A stretch of DNA of 64,000 bases. It comes from Prionace glauca. Its lineage: Eukaryota > Chordata > Chondrichthyes > Carcharhiniformes > Carcharhinidae. The stretch is taken from assembly GCA_037974335.1 (NCBI GenBank), contig CM075760.1, positions 58,557,812 to 58,621,811 on the forward strand, read 5' to 3'. Positions 1-9,604 of the stretch are shown piece by piece; position 1 is the stretch's first letter; each line of letters opens with the position of its first letter. Below the pieces are notes generated by a model that saw nothing but the letters and a program-made list of their open reading frames with translations, made no database searches and was not told the origin of the DNA. A program made the position numbers and the translations under genes.

Positions 1-275
1 CCACCTTCTTCCATCGAGAGAAAGATACAAAAGTCTGACATCACGTATCAACTGACTCAAGAACAGCTTCTTCCCTGCTGCTGTCAGACTTTTGAATGGA
101 CTTACTTTGCATTAAGTTGTCCTTTCTCTACACCTTAGCTATTACCGTAACACTAAAGTCTGCACTCTCTTGTTTCCTTCTCCATGAACGGTATGCTTTG
201 TATAGTGCGCAAGAAACAATACTTTTCACTGTATCCCAATATATGTGACAATAATAAATCAAATCAAATCAAAGC
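1..275 (+). mobile_element. L2-like LINE 3' end
   Basis: In one frame the sequence reads LKNSFFPAAVRLLNG, a typical C-terminal motif of L2/Rex1-type LINE reverse transcriptases. It is followed by a short 3' UTR and a tail of repeated AATCA units ending near 270. The last 60 bases match the reverse complement of 6180-6260, the 3' end of the larger minus-strand copy at 6.2-8.4 kb, so both belong to one family. The copy is truncated at the window edge and the frame carries at least one stop, so it is a dead fragment. Confidence 0.7.
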
Positions 276-279
276 ACCG

Positions 280-425
280 AAGCAGCATGTCTTTCGGACA
301 GTGTGAGGTGCACCTGGAGGAAACTCGCACTGACACGGGAAGAACGTGCAGACTCCCCACAGGCAGCGACCCAAGTCAGGACTGTGAGGCAGCAGTGCTA
401 ACCAGTGTGCCACCCCTGGCGCTGA
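280..425 (-). mobile_element. tRNA-derived SINE fragment (HE1-like)
   Basis: The minus strand contains the SINE head, including the tRNA-like 'ggtggcacactggttagcac' region and the 'cctgacttgggtcgctg' stretch seen in all other copies here. It is broken at both ends and inserted directly after the LINE tail. Confidence 0.6.
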
Positions 426-484
426 GTGTGTGGAATTCTTTCCTGCAGCGGGCTGTGGGTCGTTAGGTATGTTCGAGGCTGAGA

Positions 485-620
485 CAGGGAATCGAGGGTT
501 ACGGGGATAAAGCGGGATAGTGGGCATTGAGGATTGTCACATCAGATCAGTCCTCGAATGGGCGGAGCAGACTCGATGGGCCGAACGGCCTACTTCTGCT
601 CCTGTGTCTTGTGGTCTTAT
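485..620 (+). mobile_element. CR1 LINE 3'-end fragment
   Basis: It carries the 3' UTR signature shared by CR1 copies in this window: a cagatca..cc stretch, 'cgatgggccgaacggcctac' and 'ttctgctcctgtgtctt'. No coding part remains. Confidence 0.6.
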
Positions 621-664
621 CGATTAATTCTCACCCCTCCCCCCTCTCTCTCTCCCTCTGCTAG

Positions 665-733
665 GTTGGTAGCAACCAGGGCCAGGAAGGTGACCAAGCG
701 AGACTACCTGAGGGTTAATGTGGTGAGAACCTG
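665..733 (+). CDS. Candidate internal exon of an unidentified host gene
   Basis: A long pyrimidine tract ends in ctgctag at 664 and a good donor (CTG|GTGAGT) follows 733. One frame is open across all 69 bases and encodes a basic peptide containing RKVTKRDYLRVNVVRTW. The frame does not join directly to the terminal exon at 2109: a direct splice from this donor makes a stop. If both are real, at least one further exon lies between them, possibly in the assembly gap at 1104-1203. I do not recognise the protein. It could be a chance exon-like stretch. Confidence 0.25.
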
Positions 734-902
734 GTGAGTAAGTTTACCTCTATGGGGATGGAGGGCTGGGGCGTAGCCTGGACTGTGCCCAGGTTCAGCA
801 CTCCCAATCGCCAGCATTTGGGGAACGCCTCACCGTCCGGTAGGGGGGCTGTCTTCTCTTGGGTGAGAAATCTAACCCTCTCCACCCACCTCTCTCTCTA
901 TC

Positions 903-1103
903 ATAGAATTAGAATCCCGACAGTGCAGAAGGAGGCCTTTTGGCCCATTGAGCCTGCACTGACAGCAATCTCACCCCAGGCCCTATCCCCATAACCCCAG
1001 GTATTTATCCTGCTAATCCCCTTAACATTCAGGGACAATTTAGCACGGTCAATCCACCCAACCTGCACATCTTTGGACACTACGGGACACAGTGAGCACG
1101 TGA
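903..1103 (-). mobile_element. SINE body fragment next to the assembly gap
   Basis: It contains the repeat motifs 'gcctgcactgacagcaatct' and 'ggacaatttagcacggtcaa' shared with the complete SINE at 1316-1665. It stops at the run of Ns. Confidence 0.6.
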
Positions 1104-1203
1104 NNNNNNNNNNNNNNNNNNNNNNNNNNNNNNNNNNNNNNNNNNNNNNNNNNNNNNNNNNNNNNNNNNNNNNNNNNNNNNNNNNNNNNNNNNNNNNNNN
1201 NNN
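1104..1203. other. Assembly gap (100 N)
   Basis: There are exactly 100 Ns, the usual placeholder for a gap of unknown size. The 16 bases on the left (1088-1103) are the perfect reverse complement of the 16 bases on the right (1204-1219), so the gap sits at the centre of an inverted repeat. Confidence 0.97.
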
Positions 1204-1254
1204 TCACGTGCTCACTGTGTTCAGACTCTGTCTGCGTGTCTCTGTCTCTCTGAC

Positions 1255-2105
1255 TGTCTGAATGTGTGATGTTAACTCTCTCCCAATGATCCTGCTGTCT
1301 CTGTGTGTCTGACAGAACTTAGAACATAGGATCATAGACCTCTACAGTGCAGAAAGAGGGCCTTCGGCCCATCGAGTCTGCACCAAACACAATCCCACCC
1401 AGGCCCTACGCCCATATCCCTACATATTTCACCCACTAATCCCTCTAACCTCCACGAAGGGGCAATTTCTTAGCATGGCCAATCAACCTAACCCGCACAT
1501 CTTTGGACTGTGGGAGGAAACCGGAGTACCCGGAGGAAACCCACGCAGACACAAGGAGAATGTGCAAACTCCACACAGGCAGTGACCCAAGCCAGGAATC
1601 GAACCCAGAACCCTGGAGCTGTGAAGCAGCAGCAGTGCTAATCACTGTACTACTGTGCCACCCACGTTGATGTTAACTCTCTCCCGATAACCCTGCTCTG
1701 TGTGTGTGAGATGTTAGTTCTCTCCCGATGACCCTGCTCTGTGTGTGTGAGATGTTAGTTCTCTCCCGATGACCCTGCTCTGTCTGTGTGTGTGTCTCTG
1801 TCTCTCTGTGTCTGTGTGTGTGTGATGTTAACTCTCTCCCGATGACCCTGCTCTGTCCGTGTGTATGTGTGAGATGTTAATTCTCTCCCGGTGACCCCGC
1901 TCTGTCTGTGTGTGTGTCTCTGTCTCTCTGTTAACTCTCTCCCGATGACCCTGCTGTCTGTGTGTGTGTGTGAGATGTTAATTCTCTCCCGGTGACCCCG
2001 CTCTGTCTGTGTGTCTGTGTGTCTGTGTGTGTGTCTCTGTCTCTCTGTGTCTGTGTGTGTGATGTTAACTCTCTCCCGATGACTCTGCTCTGTCTGCTGC
2101 TCTTT
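1255..2105. repeat. TG-rich minisatellite interrupted by a SINE
   Basis: The motif 'ctctcccgatgaccctgctc' followed by a variable tgtgtg/tctctg run recurs about eight times on both sides of the SINE at 1316-1665. Unit lengths vary because of the embedded dinucleotide runs. It lies in the presumed intron before the terminal exon at 2109. Confidence 0.8.
1316..1665 (-). mobile_element. Near-complete tRNA-derived SINE (HE1-like)
   Basis: This is the most complete SINE copy in the window, about 350 bp. On the minus strand the head reads gtggcacagtagtacagtg (A-box-like), followed by a B-box-like 'ggttcgattcctggcttggg', then the conserved body and a tail matching 'atagggcctgggtgggat'. The architecture and host range fit elasmobranch HE1-type SINEs; the family name is an inference. 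Confidence 0.75.
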
Positions 2106-2108
2106 CAG

Positions 2109-2209
2109 ATGGAGTAGTCGAGGAGGAAGAGGTGAGGCCGGTGGGCCTGGGACTTGTCCTTCACACCGAGAGTGACCCCTACTCCAAGGGGCAGAAACAC
2201 CAGGAGTAA
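2109..2209 (+). CDS. Probable terminal coding exon, unidentified host gene
   Basis: A pyrimidine-rich acceptor (ctgctctttcag) precedes 2109. The exon is open in the frame giving VVEEEEVRPVGLGLVLHTES and then DPYSKGQKHQE, with a TAA stop at 2207-2209. An AATAAA signal follows 74 bases after the stop, which supports a true 3'-terminal exon. The peptide has an acidic run and no domain I can name, so no function is offered. The upstream exon must leave one base to complete the first codon; the candidate exon at 665-733 does not fit that phase directly. The flanking sequence is repeat-rich, but this exon is not part of any repeat family seen elsewhere in the window. Confidence 0.5.
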
Positions 2210-2282
2210 CAGAGCGTGTGAAATCCCCCCTGACATCACCTTCCAGAAGCTTCCTCCTCGGTCCCAACCAAGAGGGAGAAAA

Positions 2283-2288
2283 AATAAA
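2283..2288 (+). terminator. Polyadenylation signal AATAAA
   Basis: A canonical AATAAA lies 74 bases after the TAA of the exon at 2109-2209 and is followed within 20 bases by a GT-rich stretch (gactgtgtttcgg), the usual arrangement at a mammalian-type poly(A) site. Confidence 0.5.
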
Positions 2289-2564
2289 GGCGACTGTGTT
2301 TCGGTTCAACTGGCCGATCAAAAGCTGCGGGAAAACCTTTGTCTCCTCTGGACTCGATATTCCGCATCTCTCCCAGATCATTCCTCCCTCAGCAAACTTC
2401 ACCTCATCCAGCACTCCATGTCCCAAGAGGAAGCACATCCCTGGAATCCCCTCCGGCCGCATGCAACCTTCCAACATCTCTGCACTCCTCCAGTTCCAGG
2501 TTCTCCAGTGTTCCCCTCCTCTCTCTCTGTCTCTCCCCCTCTCTCTGTCTCACTCCATTTTGTG

Positions 2565-3560
2565 GGTATGCCGGCGTTGGACTGACGTAAACACAGTAAA
2601 AACCGCACCGATCTCCTCAGAAGGCAAACACGGGACACAATGGACAGAGTACCCTTCGTCGTCCAGTACTTCCCCGGAGCGGAGAAGCTACGACACCTTG
2701 TACGGAGTCTTCAACATATCGTTGATGAAGACAAACATCTCGCCAGGGCTATCCTCACACCCACACTTCTTGCTTTCAGACAACCACACAACCTCAAACA
2801 GACCATTGTTCGCAGCAAACTACCCAGCCTTCAGGAGAACAGTGACCACAATACCACACAACCCTGCCACAGCAACCTCTGCAAGACATGCCGGATCATC
2901 GACATGGATACCATCATCACACGTGAGAATACCATCCACCAGGTACATGGTAAATACTCTTGCAACTCGGCCAACATTGTCTACCTGATACGTTGCAAGA
3001 AAGGATGTCCCGAAGCATGGTACATTGGGGAGACCATGCAGACGCTACGACAACGGATGAATGAACATCGCTCGACAGTCACCAGGCAAGACTGTTCCCT
3101 TCCTGTTGGCGAACACTTCAGCGGTCACGGGCATTCAGCCTCTGACCTTCGGGTAAGCATTCTCCAAGGCGGCCTTCATGACACACGACAGTGCAGAGTC
3201 GCTGAACAGAGACTGATAGCCAAGTTCCGCACACATGAGGACGGTCTCAACAGGGATCTTGGGTTCATGTCGCACTATCTGTAACCCCCGTGACTTGCCT
3301 GGGTTTGCAAAACCTCACTTACTGTACTGTCTGGAGACAATACACATCTCTTTAAACTGTGATCAGTGCTCCTTCCACTCACATTATCAGCCACTTTAAG
3401 ACTTGAACAGCAGGTTAGGTGTAAGGATTCGCATTCTAATCAGCAACTGTCTGTGCTTTATATGCTCTGTCTGTCTGAGGTCAGAACTCTCCATTCACCT
3501 GACGAAGAGGCAGCCCCCTCGAAAGCTTGTGAGAATATTATCAAATAATATATTATCAAA
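2565..3560 (+). mobile_element. Penelope-like element, 3' part with GIY-YIG endonuclease
   Basis: An open frame at 2640-3284 encodes the region after the reverse transcriptase: an arginine-rich RQPHNLKQTIVRSKL linker, a Cys cluster (CHSNLCKTC) and a GIY-YIG nuclease domain recognised by IVYLIRCKKG, WYIGET and LRQRMNEH. This domain order is that of Penelope-like retroelements, which cut target DNA with the GIY-YIG domain and prime reverse transcription there. The reverse-transcriptase fingers and palm are missing, so the copy is 5'-truncated. A 3' UTR of about 270 bases follows. At the 5' edge (about 2573-2600) there is an inverted copy of the family's own 3'-terminal sequence (compare 13160-13195). 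Confidence 0.8.
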
Positions 3561-3575
3561 TAATATAATAATAAA

Positions 3576-4119
3576 GAGACAGAGAGGGAGAGAGGGGCAG
3601 ATGGAGAGGAGGAGGCACATGGAGAGGGAGAGATGGGGCGACATGGGAAAATGGAGTGAACACAGTAAAAAGTCTGACAACACCAGGTTTTAGTCCAACC
3701 TATTTATTTAAGAACATAAGAAATAGGAGCAGGAGTAGGCCATCTGGCCCCTCGAGCCTGCCCCGCCATTCAATAAGATCATGGCTGATCTGTCGTGACT
3801 CAGCTCCACCTTCCCGCCCTCTCCCCATAACCCTTAATCCCTTGATAAGAGAAGGGATTAAGGGTTATGGGGAGAGGGCGGAAAGGTGGAGCTGAGTCAC
3901 GACAGATCAGCCATGATCTTATTGAATGGCGGGGCAGGCTCGAGGGGCCAGATGGCCTACTCCTGCTCCTATTTCTTATGTTCTTAAATAAATAGGTTGG
4001 ACTAAAACCTGGTGTTGTCAGACTTTTTACTGTGTTCACTCCATTTTCCCATGTCGCCCCATCTCTCCCTCTCCATGTGCCTCCTCCTCTCCATCTGCCC
4101 CTCTCTCCCTCTCTGTCTC
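3576..4119. repeat. Near-perfect foldback palindrome, about 268-bp arms
   Basis: The left arm (3576-3843) and right arm (3852-4119) are reverse complements with only a few differences, separated by an 8-base spacer (gataagag). Each arm contains, from outside in, a GAGA-rich tract, a Penelope-type 3' terminus ('acaacaccaggttttagtcc') and a CR1 3' UTR. Both strands therefore encode almost the same 79-residue chance frame. The right arm runs on into CT-rich repeats and the left arm adjoins the Penelope-like element at 2565-3560. It may be a real foldback or an assembly or library artefact. Confidence 0.9.
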
Positions 4120-4285
4120 TGTCTTCCTCTGTCTCTCTCTCTCTCTATCTCCCTCCCTCTCTCTGTGTCTCCCTCCCTCTCTCTCTCCCTGTCTCTCTTT
4201 ATCTCCCTCCCTCCCTCTCTCTCTGTCTCCCCCTCTCTTCCTCTCTCTGTCTCTCTCACCCTCTGTCTGTCTCCCTTGGTGTGTC
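4105..4285. repeat. CT-rich microsatellite tract
   Basis: An almost pure pyrimidine run of tctc, ccct and tctg units between the palindrome and a SINE. Confidence 0.9.
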
Positions 4286-4592
4286 TTGCACGGCAGGTAC
4301 AGAAGTTAGCACTTTTGCCTCACAGTACCAGGGACCCGGGTTCAATTCCCAGCTTGGGTCACTGTCTATGTAGAGTTTGCACATTCTCCCCAAGTCTGCA
4401 TGGGTTTCCTCTGGGTGCTCCGGTTTTCTACCAGTCTGAAAGACGTGCTGATTAGGTGCATTGGCCATGCTAAATTCTCCCTCAGTGTACCTGAACAGGA
4501 GCTGGACTAGGGGATTGTGAAAATAACTTCATTGCAGTGTTAATGTCAGTCCACTTGTGACACGAATGAATAAATAAACTTTAAACTTCTTT
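4286..4592 (+). mobile_element. tRNA-derived SINE (HE1-like), near complete
   Basis: The head contains 'gtacagaagttagcactttt' and a B-box-like 'gggttcaattcccagcttgg'. The body matches other copies, and the 3' end reads 'aataacttcattgcagtgtt', ending in aataaataaacttt. The same tail occurs at 11060-11098 and 33085-33185. Confidence 0.75.
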
Positions 4593-4621
4593 CTCTCTTG
4601 CTCTCTCTCTCCCTCAGTTTC

Positions 4622-4740
4622 TAAAGTTTAAAGTTTATTTATTAGTATACTGCAATGAAGTTACTGTGAAAATCCCGTAGTTGCCACACTCTGGCACCTG
4701 TTTGGGTACACTGAGGGAGATTTCAGCATGACCAGCACGT
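4622..4740 (-). mobile_element. SINE 3' fragment, opposite orientation
   Basis: It is the reverse complement of the SINE tail and body, breaking off into a CT-rich tract. With the copy at 4286-4592 it forms a tail-to-tail pair. Confidence 0.65.
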
Positions 4741-4955
4741 CTTTCTCTCTCTCCCGGTCTCTCTCCTGGTCTCTCTCACTTCCTCTCAGTCTGCCTGCCT
4801 CTCTCTCTCTGTCTCCCTCTTTGTCTTTCTCTCCCTCACTCTGTCTCCCTCTCTCTCTCTCGCTGTCTCCCTCTCTCTCTCTGTCCCTCTCTCTCTCTCT
4901 CACTGCTTCCCTTTCTCTCCCTCCCTCCTTCCCTCTCTCTCTCTCTCCAGCCCAT
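4741..4955. repeat. CT-rich microsatellite tract
   Basis: A pyrimidine run dominated by tctctc and ccct units. The open frames on both strands here are low-complexity artefacts. Confidence 0.9.
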
Positions 4956-5047
4956 TCATTAAACCTCAAGCCTAGATAGCTGAGATTCGGAATAAAGGTC
5001 AAAGGTCCCTGATCATAGGCTGACACCCCTGCCAAGCCCACTCTCTC

Positions 5048-5290
5048 AAATACTGTCTACAATACTCCAGATGTGGTCTCACCAATACTGTCCACAATAC
5101 TCCAGATGTAGTCTCACCAATACTGTCCACAATACTCCAGATGTGATCTCACCAATACTGTCCGCAATACTCCTGATGTGATCTCACCAATACTGTCCAC
5201 AATACTCCAGGCGTGATCTCACCAATACTGTCTACAATACCCCAGATGTGGTCTCACCAATACTGTCCATAGTACTCCAGATGTGGCCTT
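5048..5290. repeat. Minisatellite of about 35 bp derived from CR1 coding sequence
   Basis: Units resembling 'ccacaatactccagatgtgg' + 'tctcaccaatactgt' repeat about seven times. The unit matches the minus strand of the CR1 RT C-terminal region (compare 26855-26890, where the CR1 reads cagtactccagctgcgg...). The sequence just after it (5290-5330) continues as ordinary degraded CR1, so the repeat arose inside a CR1 copy. Confidence 0.8.
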
Positions 5291-5559
5291 GCCAATGCTC
5301 TGAAGCATAACTTCCCTACTTTTATAATCAATTCAATGACGAGATTGTTGTTTTCAGGTAGGCTGCTCCACAAATGTACTTGTCTGATTGGTGCTATTTT
5401 AAATAAAAGTTGGAAGCCATTCACTTACCTCATTTGTTCTCACTGCATTTGTTACTAACACTTAGGCTGCTCAAAGGAAGTATTGGTCATACGGGTCCTC
5501 AGTAGTCTGATATGCCCTCCTGTGCCGTGAATGTCCCAGGATTTCATAAAGGCCACCCA

Positions 5560-6185
5560 GCCTCATGAGAATCCCTACAGAACAGGAGACCAATCGGCCC
5601 ATCGAGTCTGCACTAACCACAATCCCACCCAGGCCCTATCCTTGTAACCCTACACATTTAGTCTGCTCATTCTCCTAATACTAAGGCACAATTTAGCGTG
5701 GCCAATCCACCTAATCTGCACATCTTTGGACACTAAGAGACAATTTAGCATGGCGAATCCACGTAACCTGCACATCTTTGGACACTAAGGGACAATTTAG
5801 TGCGGCCAATCCATCTACCGCGTGCATCTTTCGACACTAAGGGACAATTTAGCACAGCCAATCCGCCTAACTGGCACATCATTGGACACTAAGGGCTAAC
5901 TTAACATGGCCAATCCACCTAACCTGCATATCTTTGGACACTAAGGGGCAATTTAGCACAGCCAATCCGCCTAACCTGCACATCTTTGGACACTAAGGGC
6001 TAATTTAGCATGGTCAATTCACCTAACCTACACATGTTTGGACACTAAGGGACAATTTAGCATGGCGAATTCACCTAACCTGCACATCTTTGGACACTAA
6101 GGGACATTTTAGCATGGCCAATCCATCTAACCTGCATATCTTGGGACACTAAGGGGTAATTTAGCAAGGCCAAACCTGCACATTT
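5560..6185. repeat. SINE fragment expanded into a minisatellite of about 52 bp
   Basis: The left part (5560-5690) is a minus-strand SINE body. From about 5680 the piece 'gacactaagggacaatttag' + 'catggccaatccacctaacc' + tgcacatcttt recurs about nine to ten times with single-base variation. The unit is internal SINE sequence. Confidence 0.85.
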
Positions 6186-8430
6186 TTGATTTTGATTTTA
6201 TTTTATTTATTACTGTCATATGTATTAACATACAGTGGAAAGTACTGTTGCTTGGATATGATGCAGACACAGCATAACATTCATAAAGAAGGAAACGAGT
6301 GAGTGCAGAGTATAGTGTTACAGCCATAGGTAGGGTGTAGAGAAAGGTCAACTTAATGCAAGGTAAATCCATTCAAAATTCTGACAGTGTTCTTGGATCA
6401 GTTGGTACGTGACCTAAGACTTTTGTATTTTTTCCCAAAGGAAGAAGGTGGAAGAGAGAATGTCTGGGGTGTGTGTGTTCCTTAGTTATGCTGGCCACTT
6501 TGCGAAGGCAGTGGCAAGTTTATACAGAATTGATGAATGGGAGGCTGGTTTGTGTGATGGATTGGGCTACATTCACAACCTTTGTAGTTCATGGTGGTCT
6601 TGGGCAGAGCAGGAGGCATACCAAGCCGTGATACAATCAGACAGAATGCTTTCTATAGTGCATCTGTAGAAGTTGGTGACAGTCATAGCTGACATGCCAA
6701 ATTTCCTTAGTCTTCTGAGAAATCAGAGGCATTGGTGGGCTTTCTTAACTATAGTGTTGGCATGGGGGATCCAGGACAGGTTTTTGGTGGACACCTAAAA
6801 TCTGAAGCTTTTGACCATTTCTACTTTGTCCCTGTTGATATAGACATGTTCTCCTCTACACTTCCTGAAGTCGATGACAACCTCCTTTGTTTTGTTGACA
6901 TTGAGGGAGAGATTATTGTCACCGCACCAGGTCACCAGATTCCCTATCTCATTCCTGTACTCTGTATCGTCATTGTTTGAGATCAGACCCACTACAGGGG
7001 TGTCATCAGCCAATTTGAAAATTTACTTGGAGGGGAATTTGGCCGCACAGTCATGGGTGTATAAGGAGTGTAGTAGGGGGCTAAGAGGACAGTCTTTTGA
7101 GGCAATGGTGTGGAGGAGATGTTGCCTGTCCTTATTGATTGTGGTCTGTGAGTTAGGAAGTTCAGGATCTGGTCACAGAGGCAGGTGCCAAGGCCCAGAC
7201 CACAGAGTTTGGAGATGAGTTTCATGGGAATAACAGTGTTGAAGGCTGAGCTGTAGTCAATAAATAGGAGTCTGAGTCCTTGTTATCTAGGTGTTCCAGG
7301 GTTGACTGCAAGCCCAGGGAAATGGCGTCTGCTCAGGACCTGATGAGGCAGTAGGCAAATGATAGTGGATCCAGGTAGTCCAGGAGGCTGGAATTGATTC
7401 ATGCCATGATAAACTTTTCAAAACACTTCATAATGATGGATGTCAGAGCCACCAGCCGATAGTCATTAAGGCACACTGCTTGGTTTTTCTTAGGTACTGG
7501 GATGATGGTCATCTTCTTGAAGCAGGTGGGGACCTCAGATTGTTGTAAAGAGAGGTTGAAGATATCTGTGAATACCCCCACCAGCTGATCCACGCAGGAC
7601 CTGAGTGCACATCCGGGTACCTCATCAGGCAAGTTGTTTTCCCTGGGTTGACCTTCAAGAAAGCTGCTCTGACATCTGCAATGGTGATCCCAGATACACC
7701 CAGAGCTTGTTCTCATTGACATCTTGCTCAAAACAGGTGTGACTAGCCTGGGATTCTAGCTTGGCCCAGTACTGTTCTTGGCATCTTTGATGGATCTCCT
7801 TAGATTGTATCTGGCTTTCTTGTACAGGTCAGTGTCACCTGACTTGAACGCCTCAGACCTGGACTTCAGCGAGCAGTGGATATTCTTGTTCATCCATGGT
7901 TTCCAATTGGGAAACACAAGGATTTACTTCTTTGGCACAGAGTCTTCTGCACACTTACTAATGAAGACAGTTACTGTAATGGTGTACTCGTTCAAGCTGG
8001 TTGCAAGGTTTTTAAATACTGACCAGTCCACTGAGTCCAAGCAGCCCCGTACGAGATCATCTAATTCCTAGACCAACACTGCATGACTTTCTTTGATGGA
8101 TTCTCCTGCTTCAATTTTTGTTTGTAAGCCGGGGGCAGGAGTACAGCTTTGTGGTCTGACTTGCCAAAGTGTGGGCAATAGAGCTGTAGGCATGTCTGAT
8201 AGTTGTGTAGCAGTGGTCTAGGGTGTTTGGGCCTCTGGTGGAACAAAAGATGTGTTGGTGGTAACTTGGGAGTTGAGACTGGCCTGATTGAAGTCCCCAG
8301 AAATGATGAACAAGGCTTCAGGGTGTTTCATCTCAAGGCTATTTGTATATTTCATCCAGCGTGATCTTCACGTCTGCATGTGGTGGGATGTAAACTGCCA
8401 TCAGAATAACTGAGGTGAACACCCACGGAA
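6180..8430 (-). mobile_element. Degraded L2-like LINE (EN + RT), minus strand
   Basis: Several minus-strand frames carry L2/Rex1-type reverse-transcriptase motifs: [12 protein letters not shown] (the ADD active-site box, with Y replaced by M in this copy), [37 protein letters not shown] and [13 protein letters not shown] piece of the endonuclease-linked region (SDHKAVLLPPAYKQKLKQ) lies at about 8070-8150. The frames are split by frameshifts and stops, and no full-length protein exists. The 3' end at 6180 matches the LINE tail at the start of the window. Confidence 0.8.
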
Positions 8431-8439
8431 GAGAGTAAT

Positions 8440-8965
8440 GTGCTCCTCGAGGGTTTCATCCGTTTTTAGATTAGGTCTATCATATGCTTTCTTCTTCCTT
8501 TTGACTGAGCTTACAATTTTCTTTGTCATCCATGGTTCCCGAATCCTGCCATTTCTATCCTTCATTTTGTGAGAATATGCCTGTCCTGCACATCAATCAA
8601 CTGGTCTTTAAAAGCCTTTCACATGCCAGACATGGATTTGCCTTCAAATAGCTATTCCCAATCCACGTTCCCCAGTTTCCATCTAATTTGGATGTAACTG
8701 GCTCTCACTTAATTAAGCACCTTCACCTGAGGGCCACTCTTGTCCTCATCAATGACTATCTGAAATCTTATGGAATTATGGTTGCTAAGCCCAAAATGCT
8801 CCCCCACTGAAACATTGTTCACCTGGCCCAGCTCATTCCCCAATACCAAATCTAGTGTGGCCCCCTTCCGAGTTGGATTGTCAACATACTGTAACAAAAA
8901 GCCCTCCAGGATACATCTAACAAATTGTTCTCCATCCGAGCCCTTGATTGTAAGGGAATTTGTAT
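8440..8965 (-). mobile_element. CR1 LINE, inverted 5' segment (endonuclease region)
   Basis: Minus-strand sequence encodes the back half of a CR1 AP-endonuclease (DNPTRKGATLDLVLGNELGQ, then LSNHNSIRFQIV, degraded SDH motif) and the linker IREPWMTKKIVSSVKRKKKA. It directly abuts plus-strand RT-region sequence of the same element at about 8966, a classic 5' inversion. Confidence 0.75.
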
Positions 8966-9602
8966 AGATACTTAAGAAAAACGTTAACAAAGTGAGCATT
9001 GCTCCCATAAAAAGTGCATCCGGAGAATTGATTGTGGAAAGTCGGGCTACGGTGGATGAACTAAACAGACATTTTGCACCTGTCTTTGCTATAGAGGGCA
9101 CAAGTAACCTCCCAGAGATAGTTGTAAATCAGGAAATGGAAGAGATGGCGGAAATCAGGAAAATTACGAACAGTGGTATTGAACACATTATTGGGTGTGT
9201 GCGCTGACAGATTCTCTGATCCGAATGGATTTCCCCCTCAGGTGTTGAAAGAAGAGACTTCTGAGATTGTTAATGCAGTGGTTTTAATTTTACAAAATTC
9301 TATCGATTCAGGGAAAAATGGCAAATGTTTTATTATTCAAAAAGGGAGAAATGGGAAAGTTCAGGCCAGTTCGCCCAACATTTGTCACAGAGAAAATGTT
9401 AAAAGCCAATCTCTTCCTCAAAAGGCAGTGGAAGTATAGTCTTTGAATATTTTTAACACAAAGCTAGATAGATTCCTGTTTAACAAGCTGGTGAAAGGTT
9501 ATGGGAGGTAGGCAGAAATATAGAGTTGAAGTTACAATCAGACCAGCCATGAGCTTACTGAATGATGGAGCAGGCTCGAGGGGCCGAATGACCTACTCCT
9601 GC
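8966..9602 (+). mobile_element. CR1 LINE, forward segment of the same insertion
   Basis: Plus-strand frames read PIKSASGELIVESRATVDEL and DPNGFPPQVLKEETSEIV, matching the CR1 region just before and into RT (compare PLEDEKGELVV and DKSPGPDGMHPRVLKEM in the full copy at 26.3-29.4 kb). It is internally deleted and then ends with the CR1 3' UTR signature 'ggctcgaggggccgaatgac'. Confidence 0.75.
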
Positions 9603-9604
9603 TC

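Noticed and set aside
1755-2477. 240-codon minus-strand frame with many THTDT/ERQRHT repeats
   Set aside because: It is the translation of the TG/CT minisatellite running into real sequence on the other strand, not a gene.
4002-5041. Several frames made of Ser-Leu or Arg-Glu repeats on both strands
   Set aside because: Products of CT/GA microsatellites.
6448-7218. Plus-strand frames across 6.4-7.2 kb
   Set aside because: They are shadows of the minus-strand L2-like LINE.
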